DNA from: Posidonia oceanica
Lineage: Eukaryota; Streptophyta; Magnoliopsida; Alismatales; Posidoniaceae
DNA: 64,000 nt
Direction: 5' to 3'
Assembly: GCA_037176725.1 (NCBI GenBank)
Contig: JAZBRS010000026.1
Coordinates: 54,662,501 to 54,726,500 of the forward strand
The notes under the pieces are model-generated. The model was not told the DNA's origin. It worked only from the letters and a program-made list of their open reading frames with translations, and did no database searches. Below, piece by piece: positions 11,860-23,300 of the stretch. Numbering within the stretch: the first letter of the stretch is position 1; every line of letters begins with the position of its first letter. Made by a program: the position numbers and the translations under genes.

Positions 11860-12800
11860 AAATTGCATTTTCAGTCCTTGTTTTTACTTTATTGCATTCT
11901 AGTCCTGCCTCTGTTTAAAACTCATTTAATTCCGCATTTAAATCATATGAAATTGCATGAAAAATCCAAAAAACTAATTAATTGCATGTTAGTCCCTATA
12001 CTATGTTTTCCTTCAGTGATTATTTTTGTTCAGGCCCTCTGGTTTTCCATTATTGCATGTTAGTCCTTCAATCAATAATCTGATTTAATGTTTATATTTT
12101 ACCTTAGTAAATTGCATTTTTAAACCCTGGTGTTTTCCCCATTTGCACTTTAGTCCTCTGTTCTGTTAACTTATGCATTTATTTTTCAATTTTTCTTACT
12201 GCATTGCATCATTTCCCCCATACTTTCTGATTTTTGCATATAGGTCCTTCATTAATGCACAACATGCATTTAAATGCATATTTTGCTTATAAAATTGCAT
12301 TTTAGACCCTGCATGTTTTAAAAATTACACATAGGTCCTCTGCATGCTTATAAAAGACTTTTAAATGCATATTTTCCTTATAAAATTGCATTTTATACCC
12401 TGCATATTTAAAAATTGCATATAGGACCTCTGTTTGCATTCCCAGACCATTAAGACCACTGTTTTGCTTACAAAATTGCATTTTAGACCCTGTATATTTC
12501 AAAATTGCATGTTAATCCCCCATAAGATTTCAAAACTTGTCCTAATGCATGTTTACTTTGTAAAATTGCATCTTGAACCTTGCATTTTGCAAAATTGCAC
12601 TTAGACCCTCTAGTTTTCAAAAACCTTGCACGAAAGCTCCTTAACTTTTCAAAATCTTTGCATTTAGACCCCCACTTTTCAAAAAATTGCACATAAGTTC
12701 CCAAGTTTTCCAAAAAATCATCCCTAGGTCTTTTCTTGCATTCTGCATGCATTGCACTCATGCATTCTTGCATTTGGCATTCCTGCACACACTTAAGTAT
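11860..12800 (+). repeat. degenerate TTGCAT..TAGxCC lattice in LTR F
   Basis: About twenty phrases resembling AAATTGCATTTTAGACCC occur at loose 35-60 base spacing. Equivalent stretches are at 33270-34200 (3' LTR), 49440-50330 (LTR E) and, inverted, 56890-57640 (LTR C). No coding potential is seen. Confidence 0.6.
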
Positions 12801-13022
12801 TCTTAGCTCCTATTTACATGGGAGGACCTGTTGTGCACACCCCTAGGACCTCCTGTACATCTAGATCCATCTTTCTCCCCTGTTCTGGCCCCTCTGCCTT
12901 GAAGCTGGGATATCTTCAGATCTGGCCGTTGGATCTTCTCAACCAAGCTACCTGGACGACCCCGGCGGAGCGCTCTTCAGCATGGACCAAGCGGTTTTCA
13001 GATCAGGCTTCAGATTTCCAAG

Positions 13023-13948
13023 GTAAGTCCTCCTGAACCCTTGCACAGCATTCATTTGCACACCATTTGCATTGCATGCATCATTTTTGCTTTCTGTTTC
13101 CTCGAGCATATAGAGTAGGACTCCCTCTTCTTATCTATCAACACTGCTTCCTCTTTTCACGTACTCCCAGTGCTTTGTGTTGCGTTTCCCCTAGATTCAC
13201 CACTAATTGCGACTTTCTTCCCCCTTTTCCACGATTTGATCGCATCGCGAGCTTTTGGCAGCGTGCGAGACACATCGTGGGACATTTTGGTGGGAAATAG
13301 TCACAAAACAGTGGTAATCCTTCCACTTGCTTCCCTTCGCCTTTGTAGGTCTTTACACCTACATTGCGCGGTCTTTAAACAACGCTCGTTCTCACACTTG
13401 CGCTGTTTACTTCCCCTTTGCTTCTCCTGCCCTTTTTCTTTGCACCTGCATCTGCGTGGCTTTATCGATGTTTTATCTCGCTTGTTTTGGTACCATTTTG
13501 CATGCCCGCTTTGCTTTTGGCACCGCTTTGTGTGCTGGCTTTGCTTTTTGTCACCGTTTTGCGTGCTCGGTTTGCTTTTGGCACCGTTTTGCATACTCGC
13601 CTGGCTTCTCGCACCGTTTTGCGTGCCGTTCTTGTTTTCTTGCACTGTTTCGCATGCCGCTTTGTTTTCTCACACCGTTTTGCGTGCCGCTCCGTCTTTT
13701 GCGCCATTTTGCGTGCCGTTCTTGTTTTCTTGCACCGTTTCACGTGTCGCTTTGTTTTCTCGCATCGTTTTGCGTGCCGCTCTGTCTTTTGCACCGTTTT
13801 GCATGCTGATCTCATTTTCTTGCACCGTTTTGTGTGCCGCTCTCATTTCTCACAATGTTTCGTGTGTTTTACGTTGTTTTCTCTTGCATGTCGCCTGCAT
13901 TGCTTGGTTTTACCACCGTTTTGCTTTTCCGTCTGCATTTGCATATAG
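13023..13948 (+). other. candidate intron in LTR F containing the 30-bp array
   Basis: Donor CCAAG|GTAAGT at 13023 and acceptor TTTGCATATAG| at 13948 enclose T-rich sequence, typical of plant introns. The same donor and acceptor positions are kept in 34434-35270, 50568-51733 and, on the minus strand, 56637-55463. Only the array length between them changes. No transcript evidence is available. Confidence 0.4.
13485..13880 (+). repeat. 30-bp tandem array, about 13 units (5' LTR of F)
   Basis: Monomers resemble TTTTGGCACCGTTTTGCGTG followed by CCCGCTTTGC. Each holds a short inverted repeat GGCAC..GTGCC. Because 30 is a multiple of 3 and the monomer lacks stops in most frames, long artificial ORFs arise on both strands. 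Confidence 0.9.
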
Positions 13949-14576
13949 GACAGTGATGCTTACTGCCTGGAGTTCTCGTGAGCCAGGTTTCGACCAGTTC
14001 GGAACACAGACAGCGTTGCTGAGTACTTAGACTGCACGTTTACTTTCCTGCATTGCATCCCACCACTTAGAGCACACCTATGAGCATTCATTCAAGCATT
14101 CATTGGCATTTAGGCATTCAAACCTGCATTTCCCTGCGTATGCGAGCGTAAGCCTAGAAAGACCGATTCTTGGGCATGTCAAGGGTGCCTAACACCTTCC
14201 CCGCACGTAACAGGAGTCCTTGCCCAGTCTTTTGGCCTGTAATGACCATATTGCCCTTATCCTAGGCATGAGTCATATCATTTGCATTCATTTGCATTTG
14301 TTTTCTTTTGCATTGCTTCGCGTTGCATCTTTTGCTTTGTTTTGCATGTTAACTCATGCATTTCCCCCAGTTTTCCTTGTTTCCCGATAATGGACACGGT
14401 AGCGACTCTGAATTGTCTTATCTTCTTCTTTTCTTATCTTTTCTCCCCTGTTATAAGTGTTTTCAAGTTGAGCCTTCCTTCTCAGACATAGCCGCTTATA
14501 GTGAGCCTGATTCCGATCAGTGCATGCGAGCTTCTGGCAGTGTGCATGGACGATCTGAACACCGGGATTACTACAG

Positions 14577-14594
14577 TGGCGACTCTACTGGGGA
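14577..14594 (+). promoter_or_regulatory. primer-binding site of element F
   Basis: TGGCGACTCTACTGGGGA lies one base after the LTR end at 14575. It matches the tRNA-Arg-type site of Ogre elements. A decayed second copy (CGGTTACTTTGCTTAGG) starts at 14717, 140 bases on. Confidence 0.88.
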
Positions 14595-15897
14595 AGCTAG
14601 ACTCCGGTTTTTGTTTTTGGCTTTTCGCTCGCTGCTATCGCAGTTCTGCTTGCCTTTGTTTGCCTCTTTGCCTGTTTTGGTCGCTCTTCTGTGCAAACTC
14701 TTGGCAAGCCGCCTTACGGTTACTTTGCTTAGGTTTTGCACCCCCCTCGGCTGCTTTTGCCTTGGTTTTTGCTCTATTTTGCTCTGCTTTGTCCCATTTG
14801 CTTGCTTATTTCCTTGCTTCTGCTCTTTTTTGCTTTACAGCTTACCTGTCTTTACCTATCCTTATCTCTACTTGCTGCTTTATTTCCTGCAATGCATGAC
14901 TACATACTTGTTTGGCAACAACGCATGCTTTTTGAATGATAAATGCTTCTTTCACACATTTGCTATGTCACTACACACGCACATGCCCTGTATATATGCC
15001 TTTTGACATGATGAATGCTTTTCCTTTCACTATCATGCTCATGAACACTCGCACATGCCATGCACTTGCCTTTTGCAATGTTGTATGGCGTTTGCTTGCC
15101 ATATTTGACTGATTTTCTTCGCTTTCGCACATGCCATGCCTAGGATAGTAGAGACTATTTGCTTTCCCTGTGGTTAACTAAAAATGGCAAGTAAAAAGAA
15201 CTTCTAGGAGCAACTAGAGACTTCAAAACAATCCTGCACCCCTTTGGGTTAATAAAATGCGCAAGATAAAAAACTCTAAGCATTTGCATAAGCATCATAT
15301 AGGGCATGCATTCTTCTCATCTGAGTCCACCTACTAGTTTGCGAAGGATGGTCCCGACCTCTTGTTCCACCGCTTTTGGCGTGAGTCAAGTCAGTCAGTC
15401 TGTCCCCCCTTTGTCCAGAGGTCGTGTCGGTGTAGTGGAGTGTACTGCCCACGCTTTGGCAGGGTCAGGGCCACCAACACACCACCCTGTTATTTCCTCA
15501 ACTTTGGCTAGGAGTTCGACAGGGAGCCTACTTTTTCTGACCTGAGTCGGTGACCCGTACAACTGGGGATACCTGAAGTAGACCACCTACTAGGATACAC
15601 TAGATAGGTGAGGGGGCATACTAGAAAGCATACATATCATTCATGCCATCTAACTTAACTCATTTGCATCTGTCTTTCAGTTTCTAATCCATGTTTGTCT
15701 CTGTTTGTGTCAGTAGTGATCGGTAAGTGAGTTCCCCTTACTAGAGCTTGAGTACCGTCCCTTTCTAACACCCTTGTTGTGACCTTGTTTGCGACCATTC
15801 TCCTTCTGAGCTATCTGCCTTTGCGACGATAGCTCTTATTAGGAATCGCCGTTTGCATACCCGTCGCAGCCCTATTCTCACGCGCTCTAGGTCAGCA
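14595..15897 (+). other. 5' leader of element F
   Basis: This is untranslated sequence. The first 120 bases repeat a unit that is amplified in element E. The block 15302-15600 is conserved with the leaders of A and E. A pyrimidine-rich acceptor-like TTTGTGTCAG ends at 15713, about 185 bases before the gag ATG, and may serve a spliced mRNA. No gene is seen. Confidence 0.6.
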
Positions 15898-18856
15898 ATG
15901 GCCCAGTACGTCAGTGAGCCTCTCTTTACTCCTATCACAGAGGGTGTTTCCGCTCTAGCCCCTCCGGTTGCTCCTTCTACCCCTTTTGTTCCCCCATCTC
16001 TTCCTCCGGATCCGGTCACCGAGTCTATCTTGATGACTGTTACTCGCGTTTCGGAGACGCCATTGCCCCCTCCTTCCTAGGGATACGTCGCCTTTGACAT
16101 CCCTCCTACCGCTGCTGTGACTTTTGCTATAGCGCCTACTCCTCCCGGACAATCTATGTCCGTGCCATTTGCTTCTCAATCCTCGCCGGCACTGCACTTC
16201 AGCGTTCTAGCTGATGAAATGCCTGAGGCTCAGTACCAGCACCTGATGGAGCTTGCCCAAAGACTGCAGGGCATGGCTCTATCGGTTCGTCCCTCATGTG
16301 CTCCTGTCGTTCCTGAGGTTCCTTTGAGGCCAGTTCCTACATTTCATGCATCTACCTCCACACCTCCGCCTCGACCGTCGTCTCAACTGCTCACGGTTCT
16401 GACGATGGGGGCCTGTTTACTGCCTCCTTCTGCACAACACTTAGCACAGCATGCTCCTCTTCCCCCTGGTGGTCAGTCCTTTGGGCTGGCTGGAGCCCAG
16501 TACTCCACTGGCTCGCTGTCTGGCACCCCGCCTGTACAGCAACTGGTGCTCCAGCATCCTACCCCTCCCACAGCACAGCATGTCCTCTATCCTCCTCCCT
16601 TGCATCAGGCCCAGAACCCTGCATTCATCCCGGCATACACAGTTCCCCAGCACGGATACGCTGGCCATCCTGTTGCTCCACCAGGCGACGCTATGGTAGA
16701 TCCGGAGGAGCACTTAGGTGCGACCCATTCGGCGTATGTGCTCACTACTCCTGCCGATCCCTCTCCTATGGCAGCAAATCCATACCCCATCAACAACCAG
16801 ATGGATGTCTTGGAGAAGGCACTACGACTAGTGCAGGGTACTGAGCACCAGACCTACCAATTTTAGGACCTTTACTGCTTTCTAAAGGTGGTACTCCCTC
16901 CGAAGTTTAAAATCCCAAACTTCGAGAAATACAATGGTAGGGACTGCTCCGTAGCACACCTGAAGGCGTATTGCAGTGATCTCGCTCCGCTTCAGGCTGA
17001 CGAGAGGCTACTGATCCGCTTGTTCTAGAAGAGCTTGACCGGGCCGGCACTCAAGTGGTTCACATCGCTTGATATGTCAGCCATCAAGACTTGGAACGAC
17101 CTCGGTCAGGCGTTCCTAGAACAATACTCCTTCAACCTCGATCTAGTCCCAAAGCGGGCGGACTTGATCGCAATTAAGCAAAATTCCAACGAGCCGTTCG
17201 GGGAGTACGTCGACTGCTGGTGCGCCCTTGCTTCACAGGTCCGAGATAGACCCTCTAACGAGGAGTCTATTGAGATCGTTATCAAAGGGGTGCAGCCATC
17301 TCTTGGAGCTCTGCTTAGCATCCAGCCAGTCACTACTTTTGCAGCACTTATCCGAGCTGGAGCGCGCGTGGAGAGTTCTTTGTGGAGTGGCAACTTCCCG
17401 GCTCTCTCTGCGTTCGCTAAGCAGGCCGCGATCAGCAATAACAGTGCCAACAGCAGCACCTCCAACAACAACAGCGGCAGCAGCAACAACCGTCCAAAGA
17501 AGAAGGACTCGTCGAAAACTGCTGTTGCATTCGTCGACTCTCCTGCTGTGCTTGTTCACTTGCCGTCCCGGCCTGCCCCAGCTTAGATGGTGTATGCTCC
17601 TACACCTAGGAATCCACCCACATCATAGATCACAACCACCGCTAGACCGGTCTACCCCGCCGCACCAGTTCATCAAGGCTCATACCAGAGGCAAAGAAGG
17701 CCACCCACTGAGAAGCGGAAATTCGCCCCACTGGTGGAACCACTCACGGTCATCTTGCCGAAGGTTGCATCGCTCCTGAAGTTCCCGGAGGTTCGCCCGC
17801 CCCCAAATCCTTTGCCGCATTGGTTTAAGGCGAACCTCTTCTGTAATTTCCATCGAAGCGTCGGGCATTCAACAGACAATTGCTACTCCCTGCGGAAAGC
17901 TATTCAAGATCTAATCGAATCAGGAACGATTGTGATTGACACGCTTGAGGCATCCACTCAAGCACACACATGCATCTGCACATTCAGCTGTTCCCCCTCA
18001 TTCTGGCATCATCCACCAACCTCTACCGGAGCACACTTATCTGGGAGGGGCAGGAACCTTAGGCATTCATTCTGTCTTTCCTTCTGGGCCTACTACCTCT
18101 GTCGTAGACCCTTCTGATCTTATTTCCGATATCTCTAAGCCTTTCCCTATCAATCTCTATCTCGCGGCAGTTGCCGGCTCCGAGTCGGGAGTTCACATGA
18201 TCCGACCGCGTGCCAGGCTGAAGCGCTCCTTCGTGCCCCCTGCTGTGCTTCCTCAGGCTCAACACCCTGTACACCTCCTAGCTAGGGCCCAGCCTAGATC
18301 CCTTGTCCACCTCTTAGGGCGGCCTCAGCTAGAATCCCCCATACATCATCTAAGCAAATCTCAGTCAGCCCCTGCCTTCCCACCCCAACAACCTTACCAT
18401 TTAGATAGACCTCAATACTCAGTAGGTCCCCCTGTAACCCCTCCTGTGCTCGCAGCATGTGCTCTGGTGGTTATTGATTTAACCCTAGACACCCATCGCG
18501 TCCCTTACAGCTACGCCATAGAAATGTGTACGGAAGTAACGCGATCAGGGAGGGTCTACAGACCCCCAGCACCGGACATTAGGCCAAATCACCCTGAACC
18601 TGCTATACCCCCACCCTCTAACCAACCCATAGCAGATCTGGCCTCAAACCAACCTGTAGCAAGCCAAATCCCTGCCCAACCTGTAGCGGCCCAATCTCCT
18701 GCCACTACCCCTTTAGAGCTTGCCAAAACAACCCCTCCTGCTGCCAAGAAAAACCAACCCAAAGCAGACATAACCTCCCAACTTAAGAAGGTCAAAGCCG
18801 ACATTTCCATTTGGGACCTAATCCACACCTCTGCTGAACACCGCGAGGCTTTCTTC
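15898..18856 (+). pseudogene. gag: gag of element F (broken)
   Basis: Starts at ATG 15898 (MAQYVSEP), preceded by GTCAGCA. Order: Pro-rich N-terminus; gag core with GPALKWFTSLD at about 17040-17075; Asn/Ser linker (17430-17490); basic RPKKKDSSK; zinc knuckle C-x2-H-x4-H-x4-C at 17842-17883; then a Pro-rich tail toward protease. In-frame stops, all TAG, are at 16078, 16864, 17026, 17584 and 17626. At 16078 element E retains CAG; at 16864 E retains CGG; element A keeps Gln codons at the other three. Frame changes occur near 17955-17985 and about 18855. A 69-bp stretch present in E near 53874-53945 is missing here. Role: virus-like particle shell and RNA packaging. Family certain, function lost. 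Confidence 0.88.
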
Positions 18857-19420
18857 GCGTGTTCCAGGCTGCCTGTGTGTCCCAATCTATTGAGCCTTCG
18901 GCCTTGGAAAGCATGGTAGGGATGATTGCGGAGCCCCAGGTCATCTCTTTTACGAGTGATGAGCTACCTTCGGCGGGGATTAATCACAATCAACCCCTGT
19001 TCGTCATGGTTCAGTTCAAAAACTTTCGCATTCCCCTAACACTGGTTGATAACGGGTCAGGCCTTAACATCTGCTCCTTGCGTACTGCAACCAAGCTCGG
19101 ATTCAAGGCTAAGGACATCACACCAGCCATGAAGGGAATGACAGCTTTTGACAACACCCACCATGACGCTTTGGGGATCCTGATTATTCCCCTTGCCATT
19201 GGCCCGGTCGTTTTCGATGTAGAATTCTATGTCGTCGACTTGAAGCCGAACTTAATCTCCTGCTTGGGCGCCCTTGGCTCCACAAGCATCAGGTCCTTCC
19301 CTCGACCCTCCATCGAATGATAAAGTACCGTCACGGTGATGATGTCATTGTCGTCATGGCGGAGAACTTTGAGAAGGAGCGGATCGAGGCAATCTCCCTT
19401 GTCTCTTCACAAGCATCCCA
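18857..19420 (+). pseudogene. pro: retropepsin-like aspartic protease of element F
   Basis: The active-site motif is DNGS at 19048-19059, in the context LVDNGSGLNICSL. The DNGS form, rather than DTG/DSG, is usual in this lineage. It is followed by a flap-like stretch and the LGRPWLHKH-type region, which can be read only after a one-base shift near 19265. A second shift occurs near 19415. It would cut the Gag-Pol polyprotein. The upstream frame (from 17936) enters this one by another shift at about 18855. Confidence 0.8.
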
Positions 19421-21139
19421 TTTGACCCCGAGACTTCCGAAGCCTTGTATCGCGTTAATCGGTGCGAGCCGGTTGACTTCATTCCTGATCTTGAACGTGC
19501 CAACTCCTTGGCCGTTCACAACAACCCCTTTCGAATGGTCGAGAATGTATGTCACAGGTGGGGTTACATAAAGGGTACACCGCTCGGACGTCACGACCAG
19601 GGGATCGTAGAGACGATCGTGGTGGTGGAGCGGAGGAAATCTGAAGGCCTCGGTTATGAGCCCAAGTCCAACGAAAATCACTACTTTCAAATGAAGGATC
19701 AAGAACCTACCATCCCATGAGACCTCACTAACTTCACCAGTGCAGGAGTTCTGGGATCAACTGATGATCAAGTCACGGTGCCAACAGAAGATTGGGTCTG
19801 CATTGAGGACTACTACTCGGATGAGGAGTAGTCTAGCGCAACAGAGGCAGTCCCAACTGGCAGCAAGGCTCTAATCAACACGGAAGTGCCCCGGTCAGTT
19901 TGTTTGGCTCTTCCTTCAGTAGATACAGCAGACAAATCAGCAGACTCTGTGGCAGAACTGACAAGTTCTAACATTTCTGCAGCCACATCCACATTACAAG
20001 CACAGGCAGTAGCAGCAGCTCAGAAGTCAGTGACACTCCTTCTGGCACAATCAGGCAGGCTACCTGCGGTCGCAGTCGCATCAGTACCGCTGTCACTCTC
20101 TCTGGAGGGACAGTCAGTCAATTCAGTCAGTAGCGCGACTCGGCCCACTTCAGCAGCCGCATCACCGAGAATGCAGTCAACGCAGTCCACTTCACATCCT
20201 CCTATCACAAAGCAGCAACTTTCATGGCAGGCCCCCATGGCGTCAGAGGCCGCACTCTCACAGTCACCACCAGATGCAGAGGACCAATTGAGCATCATAG
20301 TCTCTCGGCCCTTGAGCCCTCAGAAGAGCACCTCTGCCTGCCCTCTAACTGCAACAGTGACTTTGGCAGCATACCCATCTGTGGCCCCACTGACCAGTCT
20401 GTTTGGATCTCCGATGCCGAAGCTGCCGCTATCAGGCGTACCCGTGAGCCAGACCATGCAAATACCAAGGGCAGTGATCCATCTTGTAGCTGGGCCAGTG
20501 CCGCAGGCCCCCGGTGCCTACTACGTTGACTCACCCTCGGATGAGGTGGAAGGAGTGGCGATAGAAGCCCAGGTCGATTCATGGATGTTCGACTTAGAGT
20601 TACTCTACCAAGAACAGCTCAAGTCGATAGTAGAAGACCTGGCAGAGCACCAAGCCGCAGAAAGGAAAGGGAAAGCCGTGGCTACGGACCCTCCTCTACA
20701 AGAAGACCATGCCTCTATCATGGTCCTAGAAGAAGATTCAGTAGTACCAGACTCCCCTAGACTAGATGAGCTCATTACCCTCCAACCAGAAGGCGGGTCT
20801 AGGTGGTTTGTGCAACACATGCCTCACTTAGGCAGTGTAGCAAGCGGCAGTGCCCAGATCAGCCGCCAGTGCGGCGTACCCTCCATAAGCACACTAGAAG
20901 ACTCAGAGGAGGAAGCACTAGCAATCCAAGCAGTAGCAGCAATAGAGCAGAAAGCAGAATCAGCAACAGAATCATCAGCAGCCTCAGTAGCAGAGCCATC
21001 AACAGTATCAGTGGCAGAATCAACAAGGCCCTCAGCAAAATTAGCAGAGCACTCAGCAAAATCAGTCAAGCCAGAGCAGACAGAAGAAGTTGCCAGGACG
21101 GTGGTCGCGCACCGAGGCTACAAGAATACTTGAGTAAGC
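19421..21139 (+). pseudogene. protease-RT linker region of element F
   Basis: First, 19445-19720 reads as a conserved-looking protease-to-RT linker (YRVNRCEPVDFIPDLE). A TAG follows at 19829. Then an open frame at 19886-21133 codes a Ser/Ala/Glu-rich, low-complexity chain with no recognisable fold, including repeats such as SVAEST. In Ogre elements an intron is reported in this part of pol; here no clear GT-AG pair restores the frame by eye. I treat the open frame as disordered linker or decayed intron, not as a separate gene. Confidence 0.5.
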
Positions 21140-22345
21140 GTGACCATCCTGAAGCGTCACCAGGACCAAGCAGCGGAACACATACACTCTTTCGACATCA
21201 CAAATCCTTCTTTTGAGAAAGAGATCCTCTCAGAACTTATTGCTTATGGAGAGGAGGATGATACGGGCGAGGATGAGACTGACGAACCATTGCCCAAGTT
21301 CCGGCCCTACGACGACGACCTAGAAGGCCCCAACCTCCATGTTGAAGAAGAAATAGAGGTTGTCAATATCGGCACAGTTGAGGAAGTCAGAGAAGTTCGC
21401 ATCAGTGCCCAGCTGTCCCCCCAGGCTCGAGCAGAGTTCATCGCATTTCTAAAAGAATATGCGGATGTCTTCGCCTGGAGTTACGAAGATATGGTTGGCC
21501 TTGACATAGAGATAGTGGTGCACAAGCTATCCCTGGACCCAGATGCCAAGCCAGTAAAGCACAAGCTGAGAAGATGGCGACCGCAGTGGCTGCTTATGAT
21601 CAAAGAAGAGATCATGAAACAGCATAGAGTCAATTTCCTCAAGGTCGTCCTTTATCTTGAGTGGCTGGCAAACATTGTACCTGTGCCTAAGAAAGACGGC
21701 CGCGTCCGGATCTGCATTGACTATAGGGACCTGAACAAGGCGAGTCCCAAGGACGACTTCCCATTGCCTCACATTGACGTCCTAGTCGACAACACAATGG
21801 GCCACAAGATGCTCTCCTTCATGGACGGCTTCTCTAGATATAATCAGATCAAAATGGCAGAAGAAGACAAGGAAAAGACTTCATTCATCACCCCTTGGGG
21901 AGTCTTCTACTACCAAGTCATGTCGTTCGGGCTGAAGAATGCTGGCGCAACCTATCAGAGGGCCATGACTGCACTATTCCACAACCTCATGCACCAAGAA
22001 GTGGAGGTCTATGTAGACGACATGATTGCTAAAACCACAGAGCCTGAAGATCATCTTGTTTGTCTAAAGAAGCTCTTTACCCGTCTACGGAAGTACAAGC
22101 TGCGCCTGAACCCCAACAAGTGTGTATTCGAGGTGTCATCTAGCAAACTGCTGGGCTACATTGTTAGCCAAAGGGGGATTGAAGTGGGCCCGATGAAGGC
22201 AAAAGCCATCATGGATATGCCACCCCCTCGGACTGAAAAGGAGGTCAGAGGTCTGCTTGAGCGTTTACAATACATCAATCGCTTCATTGCACAGCTTACG
22301 CCCATCTGTGAACCTATATTCAAGCTCCTGAAGAAGAATGCGTAG
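21140..22345 (+). pseudogene. reverse transcriptase of element F
   Basis: An open frame of 401 codons with all main RT blocks: VPVPKKDGRVRICIDYRDLNK (block near 21680-21740), DDFPLPHIDVLVD, SFMDGFSRYNQI, TSFITPWGVFYY, catalytic YVDD at 22010-22021, and NPNKCVFEV / LLGYIVS downstream. The domain itself is unbroken, but the Pol frame stops at TAG 22343, where related Pols have Gln or Thr-type residues, and again at 22367. Role: copies the element RNA into cDNA in cytoplasmic particles. The start at 21140 is the edge of the open frame, not a real initiation site. Confidence 0.9.
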
Positions 22346-22843
22346 ATTCATTGGAGCGAGGAGTGTTAGGCTGCATTTGCCAAGATCAAGCAGCTGCTGA
22401 TTAAGCCTCCTGTCTTGGTTCCCCCCACTCCAGGGAGACCCTTACTTCTCTACCTTTCTACCACGCAGCATTCCATGGGCGCTGTCTTGGGCCAACATGA
22501 CGAATCTGGTAGAAAGGAGCGCGGCATCTACTACCTGAGGAAGAAGTTCAATGAATGCGAAGCCAAGTACAGTACAATAGAGAAGACTTGCCTGTCCCTT
22601 GTCTGGGCTGCACAGAAATTAAGGCACTACATGATGGCATACCCAGTTCAGCTCTTATACCAGCATGATCCAATCAAGTTCCTCTTTCAAAAACCGGCCA
22701 TGGTAGGTAGATGTGTTAAGTGGCAGGTGCTACTGTCTCAATACGACATCACCTTTGTCACGCAGAAATCTATGAAGGGCCAAGCTATGGCAGACCATCT
22801 TGCTGATCTCCCACTGCCTGAATATCAGCCACTCCAGACTTAG
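22346..22843 (+). pseudogene. RT-linked RNase H domain, catalytically reduced
   Basis: The chain has the Ty3-type RNase H pattern (MGAVLGQHDESG, YYLRKKFNECEAKYSTIEK, CLSLVWAAQKLRHY). At the first strand, where an Asp is expected before the GAVL segment, it reads YLSTTQHSMGAVL, so the catalytic Asp is absent. A degenerate first RNase H followed by a second one is established for the Tat clade, where the first is thought to act as a tether. Stops: TAG 22367 inside and TAG 22841 at the end. Confidence 0.75.
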
Positions 22844-23300
22844 TTTCCAGATGAAGACATTCTGTTTGCAATGGAGGACTCTGAAGACAAAGACCCTGAA
22901 GATCAGGAGCAATGGCAGCTATACTTTGATGGTGCTGTAAACAAAAAAGGCCGAGGCTTAGGCGCAGTGCTGACAATGCCTCAAGGACAGATGATTCCCT
23001 TCTCCAAGAAGCTGACCTTCAAATGCACCAACAACGAAGTAGAGTACGAGGCATGCATCCTAGGACTGAATATCGCCCTCGAGCATGAGGTTCAGAAGCT
23101 GCTGGTGCACGGCGATGCTATGCTGGTGATCTCTCAAGTCAATGGCGAGTGGAAAACGAAAGATCCGAAGCTATTGCCATATCATGAACACCTGCTGAAG
23201 CTGATAGAATAATTTGCAAGCATCCGCTTCACATACATGAACCGAGCGAGGAACGCATATGCTGATGCGTTAGCAACCCTGGCGTCCTGGCTCAGTATAC
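22844..23300 (+). pseudogene. second (archaeal-type) RNase H of element F
   Basis: The second RNase H carries the expected acidic residues: Asp in YFDGA (22928), Glu in VEYEA (23048), Asp in HGDAM (23114) and Asp in YADALA (23264). It contains the aRNH-type phrase TNNEVEYEACILGL. A single TAA at 23210, consistent with CAA to TAA, splits it. It would remove RNA from RNA:DNA hybrids during cDNA synthesis. This dual arrangement is a lineage marker for Tat/Ogre. Confidence 0.82.

Larger units (their letters stand above)
8656..14575 (+). mobile_element. 5' LTR of element F
   Basis: LTR of 5,920 bp. Strong compositional blocks run in order: C/A-rich start; A-rich stretch (about 9350-10130) with many AAACCCTAA-like phrases; pyrimidine tract (10130-10400); GC-rich block (10400-11800); T-rich lattice of TTGCAT phrases (11860-12800); splice-donor-like GTAAGT (13023); 30-bp array (13485-13880); acceptor-like GCATATAG (13948); tail with a primer-site-like core (14400). 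About 8 differences are visible against the 3' LTR over the first 197 bases. A possible TATA-like TGATAAAAG lies at 10586, low confidence. Confidence 0.9.

Noticed and set aside
16078..17628. Programmed TAG read-through in gag
   Set aside because: Stops are scattered, replace Gln/Arg codons kept in sister copies, and are accompanied by frameshifts. Deamination decay is simpler.
19886..21133. 415-codon Ser/Ala/Glu-rich frame as an independent gene
   Set aside because: It lies between protease and RT on the same strand, has low complexity, no recognisable domain and no own promoter signs; better read as Pol linker or decayed intron.
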